Assembly: GCF_008831285.2 (NCBI RefSeq)
Contig: NC_045147.1
Coordinates: 13,804,854-13,868,853, forward strand
Length of the DNA stretch: 64,000 bases
Direction: 5' to 3'
DNA from: Nymphaea colorata
Lineage: Eukaryota; Streptophyta; Magnoliopsida; Nymphaeales; Nymphaeaceae
Shown here: positions 1 to 18,414 of the stretch, in pieces
How the letters are laid out: each line of letters opens with the position of its first letter
Numbering within the stretch: the stretch's first letter is position 1
Position numbers and translations under genes: made by a program
The notes under the pieces: generated by a model
What the model saw: the letters and a program-made list of their open reading frames with translations, nothing else
Databases searched by the model: none
Told to the model about the DNA's origin: nothing

Positions 1-2053
1 TAGTATTTCTAAGATGAAGAAGGACACACCACACATACTTGTTGGAATTTTAGTTGATCTAATGTCATATTTTCTTTCCTATACTAATCTTTTTTTCTTT
101 TTTCAGTTCTATAGTTTTAGACATTTCAAATATATCTTCACGCTTGATTCTATTAAAAAAAAAAAACTCTTGGCCAAAGAAAGGGGGAATATATTGCATC
201 TGTTTTATATATAGAGAGATGAGTGAGAAAGTGTGTGTCTATGTGAATAATGACTCTGCTATTTAGAGTCACTCAACCATCCAATTAGTGCTATTTATCT
301 GAAGTAGAATGATGGCTGAAAGAACAAGAAGAGAAAAAAATGTGAACTAGTATTAGGTGATAAAATACCTATCACCTTTTTTTCTTTGTTTTTCTGCCAA
401 CCTTCTATCATGATAGGTCAGACGGTCCTGGTTAGATAGTTGGGTGAATATAAAAAGTGAGACGCTTAAGGTGCATTCATTGTTAAAAGTCATTGCCAAA
501 CACATGGTTGTTGCATATGCACTTTTTTCAACAGTTTTTAGCGACACAAAATAAAAAAATAACCATCTTATTATTATAAAGGTAGGTGATCAATTTCAAT
601 TATATATATATGTACAAATGAATTGAAATAAGTTGGCTACCTTGGAAGATCACTTTTTTATCTTAAAACCGTCGCAATAAATGCTTTCCCATGTTAGAAA
701 GGGTAACCAAGCAACGCACCTCTTCTCACTAATCACTAAGGAATTCAACCACTTCCATTTCGAAACGACTACTCACTTTTCTATCATACTTTGCTTGTTA
801 ACCTTTGGATTCTCGTTTAAATGAAACTCAGAGGTGCAGCTCTACCTAACGCACTTGACACGCTTGTCCGGATGATGGAAGTGGACGGTGGAGATCCGCC
901 TAACTCTCCACCCACTGGCCGCATCCACCGGTCAGAGTGTACTCTAGCTCCTTCTGCAGTTCCTCCAAAAAGCGTTGTAATTCAATGGAAACCACAATCC
1001 TCACATTTCTCAATTTCCTTACGCGAGCCTACGATTTTGACGGTAATGAAATCACCCTTGTACCCAAAAAAAACTTTCCACCGCCTTTTTCATGTTTTGT
1101 CAAATCCATTCATCCACCTAACAAGAAGAAGAAAAAAATTAACCAACCTCCCTTCAATTTTTTAAGACCTCTTAGCTAGAAATCACAGGTTTTTAATTTG
1201 CCCGATCAAGTTGTGGCCGGTGCGGTTTTCAGAATTAGCATCAACAGTGAGGTCTGTAACAAAATTTCCCGCGTGGGACTGGGCTGTGAGGCTCAGTGGC
1301 TTGACTTAGGCAGGTCGGTTGGTCCACGCAAGTCGCGCACCCGGTGAGTTTGTGTCAGCCACGGGTCCCAAACTTAGTCGGTGCTAAACCGACAACGCCG
1401 GCGTGCCTTGAGGCTTTGGTCCTTGTTCAATGCACCCATTAGCCGCACACTATTCTGTGTCACAATTATATGAAAAATAATTGTACTGACTAAAAAAAAA
1501 AAAAAATTTCTTTGTCTCAAATCCCTGACAAATCCTGATAGGCGGCTAATCACTAGTTTAAGTGGCATGAAATACGAAAACTCGTTATGTTAATGAACAT
1601 AATAATGGGAGATGAAAGTAATGTATTAGCTGACATGCATGATTGAGGGTTTTATACTAAGCACCAACGCACCTTTGAATCCTAAGGCCAGTAGAAACAA
1701 GATGTTCCATTTCCTTTTACCTAGCTAAATCAACATATATTGGTTGACCCGGCATCGTATTCATTAACGAAATCATAATTAATTAATTTATTGTGAAATG
1801 CAGTTCCATTTACCTGCTTATTTATGTTTCTGATACTAAGTATCACTTGAGTTTTGAACATTTTTCAAGTTGAAAAAAGAAAAGAGTTCATACAGGCCAC
1901 CATTAGACAAGCCGAGTTCCATCTTGCCTTCGTGTTATTTCTTGGTTTCGTTTGAGAATAGTTGCTCACACACCCTTATGTTTCACTATAACTAAGTTTT
2001 TTCAGCCAACTACTGACTAGCTGAGTGCTTAGAGAGATCCACTTGCATGCAAC
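1..2053. other. AT-rich intergenic DNA, no gene recognised
   Basis: Many homopolymer A and T runs are present and all open frames are short. The open stretches around 821-1180 have no recognisable domain and mixed composition. I see no gene, RNA or bounded repeat here. Confidence 0.6.
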
Positions 2054-2061
2054 GCTCTGTG

Positions 2062-2549
2062 TATGGGTAAACACGAGCCGAGTCGAGTCCGTGTTCAATC
2101 AGCTCGAGCTCAGCTCGACTGATGAAACCCCGAGCTTGACTCGAGCTCGAGCTTGAGAATAGTTCAATGGAAGGAGCTCAAGCTCCACTCGATAAGGCTT
2201 GACAAGCTCGTTTAAATAGAATTGATATTCATCATTATGTGTTGAGCTAGAGCTCGAGCTCGACTCGATTAAAGCTTGAGAAATTCGTTTGAATAGAATT
2301 GATATTTTATCATTACATGTTGAGCTCAAGCTCGACGAACTCGTAAACTCGTTTGAATATATCGACTTGATTAAGGCTCGACAAACTTGATTAAGGTTTG
2401 AGCTCGACTCAGCAGTTACGTGTTGAGCTCGAACTCAACTCGATTATTTAAATGAAATGACTCATAAACTCGAGCTCGACTCGTTAAGCAAATAACTTGG
2501 CTTGAACTCGTTCACGAGCCGAGCTTTAACGACTCGTTGTTCACCCCTA
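2062..2549. mobile_element. hAT-like non-autonomous element built of GAGCTCGA-type repeats
   Basis: The interior is a degenerate array of GAGCTCGA / CTCGACTCG units with no coding capacity. The ends are imperfect inverted repeats: the left reads TATGGGTAAACACGAG and the right, reverse-complemented, reads TAGGGGTGAACAACGAG. They are flanked by an 8-bp duplication with one mismatch (GCTCTGTG at 2054-2061, GCTTTGTG at 2550-2557). An 8-bp duplication and a TAGGGGTG-type end are typical of hAT transposons, so I read this as a MITE-like hAT derivative rather than a satellite. Superfamily assignment is inference. Confidence 0.65.
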
Positions 2550-2557
2550 GCTTTGTG

Positions 2558-3208
2558 CATACAACAAATACACGAGGTTTAGGTATTTTAGAAGTTTATT
2601 TTTTTATAAAGGTATATAATTTTTTTTATTTTTAATATTTTTACAATTCTCTTTTTATCTTTTCAAAAGTCTTCCTTTTTTTACTTTATCAAGGGCATTT
2701 TAGTCATTGCACACCCCTACATAACCAACTTCGGTGCTTGGAACTCTTGATACGGATACTCATTCAAATACATTATCACAAAAGACTTCCTTCACTACCA
2801 TCTCTACCCCTTTTCATATATCGGGTGAAAAAAAGGTTGATCATGGTAAACAAGCTAGCTTTTGAGTGCAAGAGCTTTCCGAGTGCAATAAAGTACACCC
2901 ACTATGCCAGCAACCAAGCACACCTTATCATAAATAGCTTGCTCTTTCTGGAATTTTTCTTGCACAAAAAACTGTAAGCAATAATAATAACAACAACGAA
3001 AAGGAACTTAAAGTAGGATGTGACTTGGAGAATCTTGATATTAATACTTTTTTGGGGGCTTTGTCCCCACTTCCATAGAAAAAAAAAGCTTTATCTACCA
3101 AATGCTTCCACCCTTCAGACTCCAACCATAAAAAGCCTTCGAGGATGGCGTCCAAGCTCACCATCTGACAGTTCTATCTTCCATCCACTGCTTGTGATTC
3201 CTGAAAAA
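2558..3208 (+). other. Upstream region and 5' leader of the WAT1-like gene
   Basis: This stretch precedes the WAT1-like start codon. A short upstream reading frame (ATG at 3145, stop at 3166-3168, seven codons) lies in the probable leader and could reduce translation. No clear TATA box could be assigned. Confidence 0.35.
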
Positions 3209-10019
<6,811 letters not shown>

Positions 10020-11265
10020 TGTTAAAATTTGTCTTTTAACCTTCTTTGGTCAAGCATGTATATTAGTTGAAGTGCCATTATCAACTGTTTTATACGGAAG
10101 GATGACCGGCAAGATGTTCCTATTTTCTATGCTGACTTTATCAATGTATGCATGTTGCAGAATATGAATTTGAAAATGCTCTACCAGTCTCAATTTGTGC
10201 AAAACTGAATTAATCCAATCTTAAATAAGAGATAAATAAATTCAGCCCTTCTGCCATTAAAGAAAAAATTATCTTCTACACAAATAAAAAACCATCAAGG
10301 GCCATTCGGATTGAAAACACAAAAGGAAAGGCCATGGCCCAAGAAATCCATGTCCCTCCTCACTACCCCTCACGAACTGAATCCATCACAAAAGCATAGA
10401 AACAGATTGAAGTCGCTCATGCTTCATCTACCGAGCCCATGGCCCCCTGCATGATTCTGTTTCCTTGCCAAGAAGTGTTGCATTCATTTCATATTTCGGG
10501 CCAGCCTTTTTTCTTACTCAAGCTTCATCTCTTCAAGGCCTTCGACACTAAGGTGATATCCTTCCCCTTTGAAACAATAGACTCAATGAAATTCCATCAA
10601 CAATCAATTCGTCGGTCAAGCTATTAATCTGAAAGGCTATTGTTTTTGTTTCAGTTGGCAACAGGCAAGGTGAGTTACTTCACCTGCAGCTCGGGCGTCA
10701 TTAAGGATGCCCATTGTCGCCCATAAACTCTCAAAACCTTTTGTTTGAAAAAACGAGCAAGAACTATTAGGGCAGGCAGATGAGCAAGAAAGAACTCCCA
10801 AGCGAAAGCAACAAAAAGGAGATACCATTGTTATCAACATCATCTCTGGCCGCTGTTCTGTAGAATTTGTCATTCTTATGGAAATTAGCCCAGTTGATAG
10901 GCATAATTGAAAATTTTGGTTTGTGTCCTTAAAGCACCAAAGAACTCCGAAGCAGAAGCAACAAAAGAAGATACCATTGTTATCAACATCATCTCTAGCC
11001 GCTGTTCTGTAGAATTTTCGTTGAGGTTAAGAAGCCCAGTTGATAGGCATAAACGAAAATTTTGGTTTGTATCATCGGAAGGCACAACTATCCACAGTGA
11101 ATTTTCTGTTTCTTGATATGCTATACAGATTAAACTGCACAATTTGCAACCTAAATCTAAAGTAAAAAATGCATGATAAAAATTTCTAAACTAGCAAGTT
11201 AAGCAGTCCGAAGAGATCCTCTATTGCAGTGTGGCTTCCCAGGATCAATATTCATTCCTTTTGTT
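10020..11265. other. Intergenic DNA between WAT1-like and UNC93-like genes, with a tandem duplication
   Basis: This is the 3' flank of two convergent genes. It contains an imperfect direct duplication (listed separately) and otherwise no recognised gene. Polyadenylation signals could not be fixed with confidence. Confidence 0.5.
10791..11070. repeat. Imperfect ~146-150 bp tandem duplication
   Basis: A unit starting AGAACTCC, running through GATACCATTGTTATCAACAT and GCCGCTGTTCTGTAGAATTT to AGGCATAA.GAAAATTTTGG, occurs at 10791 and again at 10941. The spacing is 150 bp early in the unit and 146 bp later, so small indels separate the copies. It is non-coding. Confidence 0.8.
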
Positions 11266-13228
11266 CTAATTTATAGGAAGAGGAGCTCCATCCTCCCCTA
11301 TCTCATCCTTATCATCTTTGACGGCGAGTGCAATTAGTAGTATCAACAATGGGTAGTTGATGGTGATAAGTGACCAGTTTATCATCAATTGGTATAGTAA
11401 CGGGGTCTTGTGAGCATCTACCTGCCAAGCTACTGCTGCACCTGCGCTCTGTACACCTTTGTAAAATCCACTGTACTTACCATTTCAAAGACCATAAGTC
11501 AACAACATGCTAAAAGTGCAGCTTGAATCATTCTACAGACGCATTAAGAGAAACTCAAATTTGATTTACAATTGCGAGTTAAGCATATAAATTTTGTACG
11601 ATTAGATTATTTATTTCAAAACCCATTTCTCGAGGGGGCTATGGCAGATGAAGCAAAATTTGGTGTGACATCACGATGTCAGAGGACTTTAAGCTAAAGA
11701 ATTTGTCGACCAAATTTCAAAGTACTCAATTTTGGCAGCACTTCCCAACTTAATGTAATTTCCAGCTCAGATCAAACTTATCCTTTTAAAACACACTATA
11801 TAACATCAATTAACAGAGAATGTTGCAACAAATTAAGTTAGTACCTCAATGCTGAGGACAAAGGAATCCCAGAAAAAAGGTTCGTTGTTCAAAGAACTGA
11901 AGTAAGCCAGTCCTTCACTATTTAATATAACCACGAGTCCAAATCAAATTCGTCTTTTCACAAAAACCATGACCCCTATCAAATCTTTTGCCAAGATGAA
12001 GAACGCAAACCAGATAAACCTCAAGCTGAACAAAGAAAAAAAAAAAAAAGGTACCTGCTAAGAATCTGAGTATCGTCAGCCAGTGCTCCAATTACCCAAT
12101 AACACAAGCTCTGAAACATGGCATCCAATAAACCGTAGCAGAAGTAGAGTGAAATGGCCCCATGAACCTCTTCCCATCCTTAAAATCCAACAATTCTGGC
12201 TTGTTATCCAAAGAATACTGCAATTGCTTTGCTAGTCCGCCGGCCCAAACCGCTGCGGCCATGACCGCAACAATCCCAACTCCAACAAAGCCCCTGGTTC
12301 TGCGGCTTCTGAAACTGAAGTCCAGCAAGCACCCTATTCCAACAGATCCCAACATCTGAGCACCCCAATAGAACACGTTATTCAGACCTCTGGTCCTAAG
12401 ATTGAACAACAAGCCATTCACATTGTTGAATTGGTAGCTATAGAAGAAATTGCTGGCCCATGCTGCAGGGACGATCATCAACATCTTCCAATTCAGGAAG
12501 AGTTTCAGAATCTCCTTGGCTTCCTTGGACGGGTTGGAGTACTTAACAAACTCCAGGCGGCTGCCATCCTCACGAACTACCTTGTTTGGAGGTAGAATGG
12601 TGAGGGTGAGGAGTGCTCCCAGAGACATAAACGACATGAAAGCAATGTAAGTGCCATCGTTTACAGAAGGAGAAGTTCGATGGTAGTTCAGAACGAAGGG
12701 AACTAAACCACCGATGACACCACCAAAGTTGAAAACAGTCCAAAAGACGGAGATATAGGTGCCTTTCCGACCGAAAGGCGGGTAGGAGGTCATGATGGCA
12801 CCTTGGCCAGCCCAGAGGAGCCCTGCACCAACGCCGAGGATGGCTCCGGCGATGACTGCAAAAGTCTGATCCTTCTGATGATTGTAGTAGAGAAAGGAGC
12901 CGACATAGATGACATAAGTGGAGCATCCGGCAAAGAGGGTGAGATGGGGGCCGAGGACATTATAAATGCCACCACCAAGGATGCCGAAGACAGCGAAGGT
13001 GGTGTACAGAGCAGTGTTGGCGTTGTTGGCAACAGTGTGATCAACCTGGCCGCCTCCACCCATGCCACTCAAGGCATTGAACATGCCTGGGCAGCAGAAG
13101 CAGACCAGGCCAACCAGGACTACCTGAGCTACTGGTGAGTTATAGCGAACGCCTTTGCTTTGGAAGTTAACAACACCTCCATCCTCTAAGCCACTAGCCT
13201 CCTCGGTTCCTTGGGTTTTCATGCCCAT
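11266..13228 (-). CDS. UNC93-like (DUF895) MFS-type membrane protein, frameshifted, possible pseudogene
   Basis: Exon 1 is 12055-13228 and exon 2 is 11266-11475. Exon 1 starts at the first ATG and encodes the family core: PGMFNALSGMGGGGQVD, LTLFAGCSTYVIYVGSFLYY, GLLWAGQGAIMTSYPP, FNFGGVIGGLVPF, NWKMLMIVPAAWASNFFYSY. Near 12150-12155 one base is missing relative to the family reading: the frame passes from ...GKRFMGPF into a shifted frame that stops at 12092, while the next frame continues correctly with LYFCYGLLDAMFQSL and ends ...DTQILSR. Exon 2 encodes YSGFYKGVQSAGAAVAWQVD to ...GEDGAPLPIN, a good family C terminus. The donor CAG|GT at 12055/12054 and the nearest AG (11476-11477) do not join in frame. 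UNC93-like proteins have about 11-12 membrane segments; some plant members affect potassium and stress responses. Either this copy is dead or the sequence has small errors. Confidence 0.8.
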
Positions 13229-15150
13229 TCTGAGAGGCTTAGCCGGAATGGGGATTGGAGGGCAGAGGAGGACAGATAAAGAACTATTGGGGCATGAAAT
13301 ATGGGGCGTCTAGCAGTGATGAAGAAGATGGTTTCTGCACAAGTATTTCGTTTCTTTCCTTATGGGTTTGTTTCTGGCTGAGAGCAGATTTTTGCCGTGG
13401 TGACCTCTTCGAGTGAATCGCGATAATCTCCCTTTGGATTCCAAATGCGTGAAATGGGTGAGAATGACGGCGGTTATTGTTTCGAGGTGAGTCCCCGAGT
13501 AAGAAAGCATTTGGTTGGTAGATGCTGTTTTTTCCGTTTATTTGTTTATCAGAGCAATCAGAGACGTCGACGGGGTATCGATGCAAGAAGGATCAACATT
13601 AACGGATCTTAATCCGATTGCATTCACGGCTAAGCTAACACTAATTAAAACTTACAAAACGTTAGAACACAAGAGAAAAAAAAAAACAACAAACTTCTTC
13701 TTCAAGCAAATGAATAAGCTGAATGAAAGAACAAAGAAAACTAAGAACCAGCTTGCATTTCATTTCTTTCAATTTTCAACTGTCCTTACAAAATGAACCC
13801 ATGTCCCTTTATATAGAGAAAGAGATGGATTGTGGATCTAGATCTATTTAAATGTATTGAAAACGAATTAGACCAGTTACACAAACATGGATCTAGTACA
13901 TAGATATTTATATTCAGAATCAAGACTAAGATCCAAACAAAATCTAAAACATAAGACGGAACTTTAAACAAACTATTAAATCTGATTATATTCCAAGATA
14001 AGTTGGATCTGGATCTATCTGCTTGAGGCTCTGCATCAGGTATGGATCCGGTGTCTGCGTTGATCTCTAATTTGATTCCCCAGATTCAGAAAATCGGACA
14101 ACCAATGAGAACGCAGTACTGATTCCAAATCCAGTGGAGAATCCAACATCATTAGTTGGATAAATGCCAACTCACTGATTGGATCTGGAAGCCTGGATCA
14201 TGATCTAATTAGAACTGCTTTAGCGATGCCTAGAATGGAGTCGCACCTTTTAACCCGAGTGCTTGAACTGTAACTGCTCGTTTAGATTTTTAAAACCGAG
14301 GTGTTCTTTTACTATAAAAACTTAGTCTTCGAGACTTCAAGTAGGCGATATATAAGTGAACTAGACATCAGATGATGAAACTAGGCAGTGCAGTTGGTCA
14401 TTCTACTTTTGGGGCTTTTTGCCCATTCTCTCTTGTGGTATTCAATCTAAACCAAATCATTCAAAGGAGCATAGCGTAGCTAGACTGGTTGTTAATTTGA
14501 TCCTCATGAGTGTTATTTCTGCAAACGGTGGATGTGCAACACTTAGTTGATTAGTGTTTTGCTCTTCACTTAAGTGGAAAGGAGGAATGGCTTAGATGAA
14601 ACTGAAAGAAAGTCGGTCCAGTAAAATTAGTATGGAATTTAAAGCGGTTTACCTTTTAAACAGAAATATTTAAGAGCCAACGCAAAGAATAACACCCTGT
14701 CTTCCAAATTAAACCAATCCGGAAAGTGATGATAAGGTAGGGAAGGCATATGCATTTTCTTTATCATAAAAGGATGTCATTATGTTAGATATTTATTGCT
14801 AAACAGAAATAGTTATCCAATTTTGGGGAGATGAGCGACTGCAAACATTAGGCTGTCGACTTTTTCAACTTGAACTGTTTTTTGCATAAAGGTGTCTAAT
14901 GAATTTTTTTGTTCTTGATATTTACTGCCACTGAGACCCTTTTTTTTGTTTTTCTTTTTTGGCTTGTCCTTTGCTTTTCTTTTATGATAAAATGAACTGT
15001 TTTTCTGGATGCAAGCATTTAAACTTCCCTACTCAGTTAGGAAGATCGACTTGTGCATGCTCAAGTTCCAATGGGCAGAGAGCGAGGACAGGAAAAGGCA
15101 GCATTTGGTCTCATGGCAGGGTCTCTGTGACTGTAAGCCCAAGATTGAAG
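13229..15150. other. UNC93-like promoter/leader side and intergenic DNA
   Basis: The first few hundred bases upstream of the UNC93-like start are expected to hold its leader and promoter; I could not assign individual sites. 13590-15150 is AT-rich with scattered GGATCTAGATC-like words and no recognised gene or bounded element. Confidence 0.4.
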
Positions 15151-15850
15151 GTGTTGCTGGGCTAAAAGGCCTATAGCTGAATGGAATGGTGCTATTCTGG
15201 CAGGCGGATTGTGCCACATGGTGAATGTTGATGGTACAGTGAGGCGCTGGTCGGAAGGGAGGTACCTCTCTAATAGGAAGTCTGGTCTTTTAGACGCGCA
15301 TGGAAAGGCTCCCGGACTTGGAGAAGCCTTGTCATGGCGGCGGCAGATTAAAGAGCTGACTCGTTCTGAGGTGGGGAACGGGCGGCGTATTAAGTTTTGG
15401 ACTGATAAATGGCGTCGTTGCTATTCCTCGCGAATGTATTTCATTGGAGAATCAAGCGATTTTGGAGTCCCTCCCTGTGATGCCAAGGAAAGATATCACA
15501 ATGCGGTTGCTGGTACCGAGGCTGTTATGGAAGCACTGGGAGATACCTGTTTTAGTGACAAGCATGATCAGATTTGTTGGGTTGACCACAGGAGAGGTAC
15601 CCTTTCTTCGAATTTTTGATTACGTAAGGAAGAGAGGAATTTCTGTGGGATGGCGAGAAAGCATTAGGGATAGTAGGGCTCGTGCAAGGACCAGTCAGAA
15701 TCGATTACCCACTTGGGTCAGGTTACAGAGATGGAGATCAGTTTAGCCAGCTGCTGTCTTCTGTGTAAAGCAGTAGAGAGTGATAAGCATTTGTTGGTGA
15801 GCTGTTACCAATTAATTTTGGACGAGGATGGTCAAGATTGGTCGTCTCCC
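15151..15850 (+). pseudogene. LINE (non-LTR retrotransposon) reverse-transcriptase remnant
   Basis: A broken frame contains SWRRQIKELTRSEVGNGRRI followed by KFWTDKW, the segment downstream of the reverse transcriptase core in plant L1-like LINEs (usual motif: VGNG..I.FW.D.W). Stops and frame changes occur on both sides and no catalytic YADD is present. It is a 5'- and 3'-eroded fragment; its limits are approximate. Confidence 0.6.
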
Positions 15851-17327
15851 GGTGCTACTTCATAAAAAACAAGAAAAGACTGTGATCTAGACACTATGGA
15901 GTTCTATTGTGCAGAAATTTAAGAGAAGAGAACAATTCCATGGTTGAAGGTTACAGGTGAGTTTAAAGCATAACTACAAATATCGTTTTTAAGTTTTAAA
16001 CTGTGATGTTTTGTATGATATAAAGTGACAAAGTTGTTTTTAAAGAGAAAAAATAAAAATTTTACGTGAGTTTTAAATGAATCCTTTTAACAAGAAAAAG
16101 AAAATGACCGAAATCTTAAAAATAAAATACAAAAAATATGAAAATAAACATTTGGTAGCTAAGATCTGCAAAAAATACAAAAAAAATATGAAAAATGAGA
16201 AGAGGGAAAGAATGTAAAAACAACAGGAAAAACACCAATAAAATAGGCTTTTTGTTTTGGACATTTTCTTAAGAAAACGTTTTTTTTTTTACGTTTTATT
16301 TTAATGTTTTAAACATGTTTCATGTTTTGGCTACGGTTTAGAGTGGCTATGGTTTAAAGCCTGGCAGGACGTGAAATTTAAGCACAAATAGTTAACGGCT
16401 TGCTGCCGAACGTTTCATAGTTCGTCGGAAGGTCTGGTGATGGAGGAACCTTCTTGTTCATGAAAGATGCATGGCATTCAAGGGGGGGGGGAGTTTGCAG
16501 CACCTGACTTGCAAGTTTTGCAAAGATGTGTACGAAGCTATAAACTGGAGGTTGTGAATATTTGGTTGTTTACAGGAATAATCTGTAGAATGAGGAGAGT
16601 TCTGACAGTGGATGTAATGTTCTGATCGTTGTTGTTTTCAGCAGAGGAAAGAATGTTCAGGTTGGGGCCGGCTTACTCCTCCCTGACTCGCGTTGGGTGG
16701 CGGGAGCTTGCGAAGAGATGATTGAAGGTAATGACACAGCTGAATTTAAGCAGCTGTGGTGGGGCCTTTCTGTTGTTAGTAGGGAGTAGAAATTGCAAGT
16801 TCTTTCTAACAATCACAGCTGAAGACGAAGACGGCGTAGTGCCCTTTCTGGTCAAAGCCCGTGGCCTAAGAGATGGCATGCGTCGCAGGAAAGGATGGTG
16901 AGTATACAAGTCGTTCAGTAAGAAGCGAACATTACTTTGCATGTTCAATGTGGTCACTACCCTGCATTATAGAGAAACACAATATTGCATGTTTAGACTC
17001 AAGTGTAGCCACTAGTCCGCATTAGAAAACATGAAGACTGGCATGACAGCTAATGAACCACACAAAATTGCTGACACCAATAAATTTTACAGCACCGAAA
17101 TTAAACAGATCTTCTATCGTTGACACAGTAGTAGAGCTTCACTGGAAAAAAACAAAAAAGTCAAGAAAACAGGGAGAAGCAGGGGAGAGAAGAAAAAAGA
17201 CAAGTTGCACAAGAACCTGTAGTTAGGAATTATATCGAAATCCTCCTCATACCATCAGTGCACAAGAGAAAAAGTTCTATATGTGCTGGCACGTGCAGGT
17301 GTATGCAAACATAAATTAATTTCAGGT
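15851..17327. other. Intergenic DNA, no gene recognised
   Basis: 16000-16330 is strongly AT-rich with repeated TTTTAAA/AAACGTTT words. The rest has only short, unrecognised frames. It includes the 3' flank of the YIF1 gene on the other strand. Confidence 0.4.
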
Positions 17328-18414
17328 TCAAGCACCAATATAGCCGAGCCAGAAAAACAAGGGAAACTGCGCCAGAGCAACAGAGAGCAGAAAGTAATGA
17401 TATCTACTAGCGTCCTTGTCATAACTTCTTCCTGGCGCAAACAACGTTCTCTTCAGTGTCTTCACCAACAGAACTCCCATACAGAAACATGTCCACGGCA
17501 TCACAACATAATATGAATAACTCCAAAAAATTTTTGCCAGAACAGACAGAGATACGCCCACAAAAGCATATCCTCCATATGCAACAATATCCAACACGGG
17601 GGCCACACCAGTCCCTAAGAAATATATGACTGTTTTCAGTAGCAAGATCTGCAGAAACCAGCCAATCAACCCCTTCGAGAACTGCAGGGCCGTCGCTTCA
17701 GGACTAAATCTGCAAAACATTAAGTCATTAGCATCAGCAAGTTTACCTCCAACATCAAGAAAAGGGATAGGGGCTAAAGAGACCACTGTTCTTACTTTCC
17801 AATACGACCCATAGCAAAGCCAGCAAGAACCACATAGGTACCAAATGCCATTAAAGGAATGTATAGATCAGGCGCATTGATATCGTAAATAGGAGGCTTA
17901 TATGACAGTTTTCCACCCACATTCTCTCCTATCCTTGTCCATTGACCCTGGATTGTGAACATACAAGAAAGATAGATCGTTATCCAAGTCTTGACAAAGA
18001 TTAGCACATTACTCCTCTCATGACAACTTACCCTGTGCAGAAATGGAGCAAGTATGACCCTCAATTTGTTCCTCACGTATTGATTATTTACTTGAAAGTA
18101 GTATTGTGGATCTGAAAAGTACTTACTTATCTGCAAATCAAACACAAATCGATAGAAAAATAGAACAAGATGCTTCAGCTAAATGAACTGCATATAGCAA
18201 ACATAAATTCATGTAGCAGCATAAAAATTAGACGCACATTGCTTTGCACATATTCAGAGCTGGAGCCCAGAATTTTTTCCCCATATGCACCCAAACCACT
18301 TCTTATGATGCCTGGTCCAGCTCCATAGAATGCGCTCCCCAACGGATTTGGTTGTTGAAGATTTGCTGACTGCCCAGGCACACCAGGCTGGTGTCCACCA
18401 AAATTGTCGTACAT
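17328..18414 (-). CDS. YIF1: YIF1 family protein (Yip1-interacting factor), four coding exons
   Basis: Exons (minus strand order): 18238-18414, 18032-18130, 17796-17947, 17328-17709; phases 0,0,2; 269 residues, the normal plant length. The start is the ATG of MYDNFGGHQPGVPG, matching the plant family N terminus. Next come NPLGSAFYGAGPGIIRSGLG, YGEKILGSSSEYVQSN, ISKYFSDPQYYFQVNNQYV and the conserved KPPIYDINAPDLYIPLMAFG. Five hydrophobic C-terminal segments follow, including GLIGWFLQILLLK and LDIVAYGGYAFVGVSL. YIF1 is an integral membrane protein of ER and Golgi that partners YIP1 and Rab GTPases in vesicle traffic. The sequence just upstream (TTTGATCTTTGAAG then GTTGCACC) looks like a 3' splice site, so an untranslated first exon further right (perhaps 19.4-19.9 kb) is likely. 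No lesion is seen. Confidence 0.92.

Noticed and set aside
2062-2549. CRISPR-like or satellite array
   Set aside because: Units are degenerate, lack regular spacers, and the whole has transposon ends with a target duplication.
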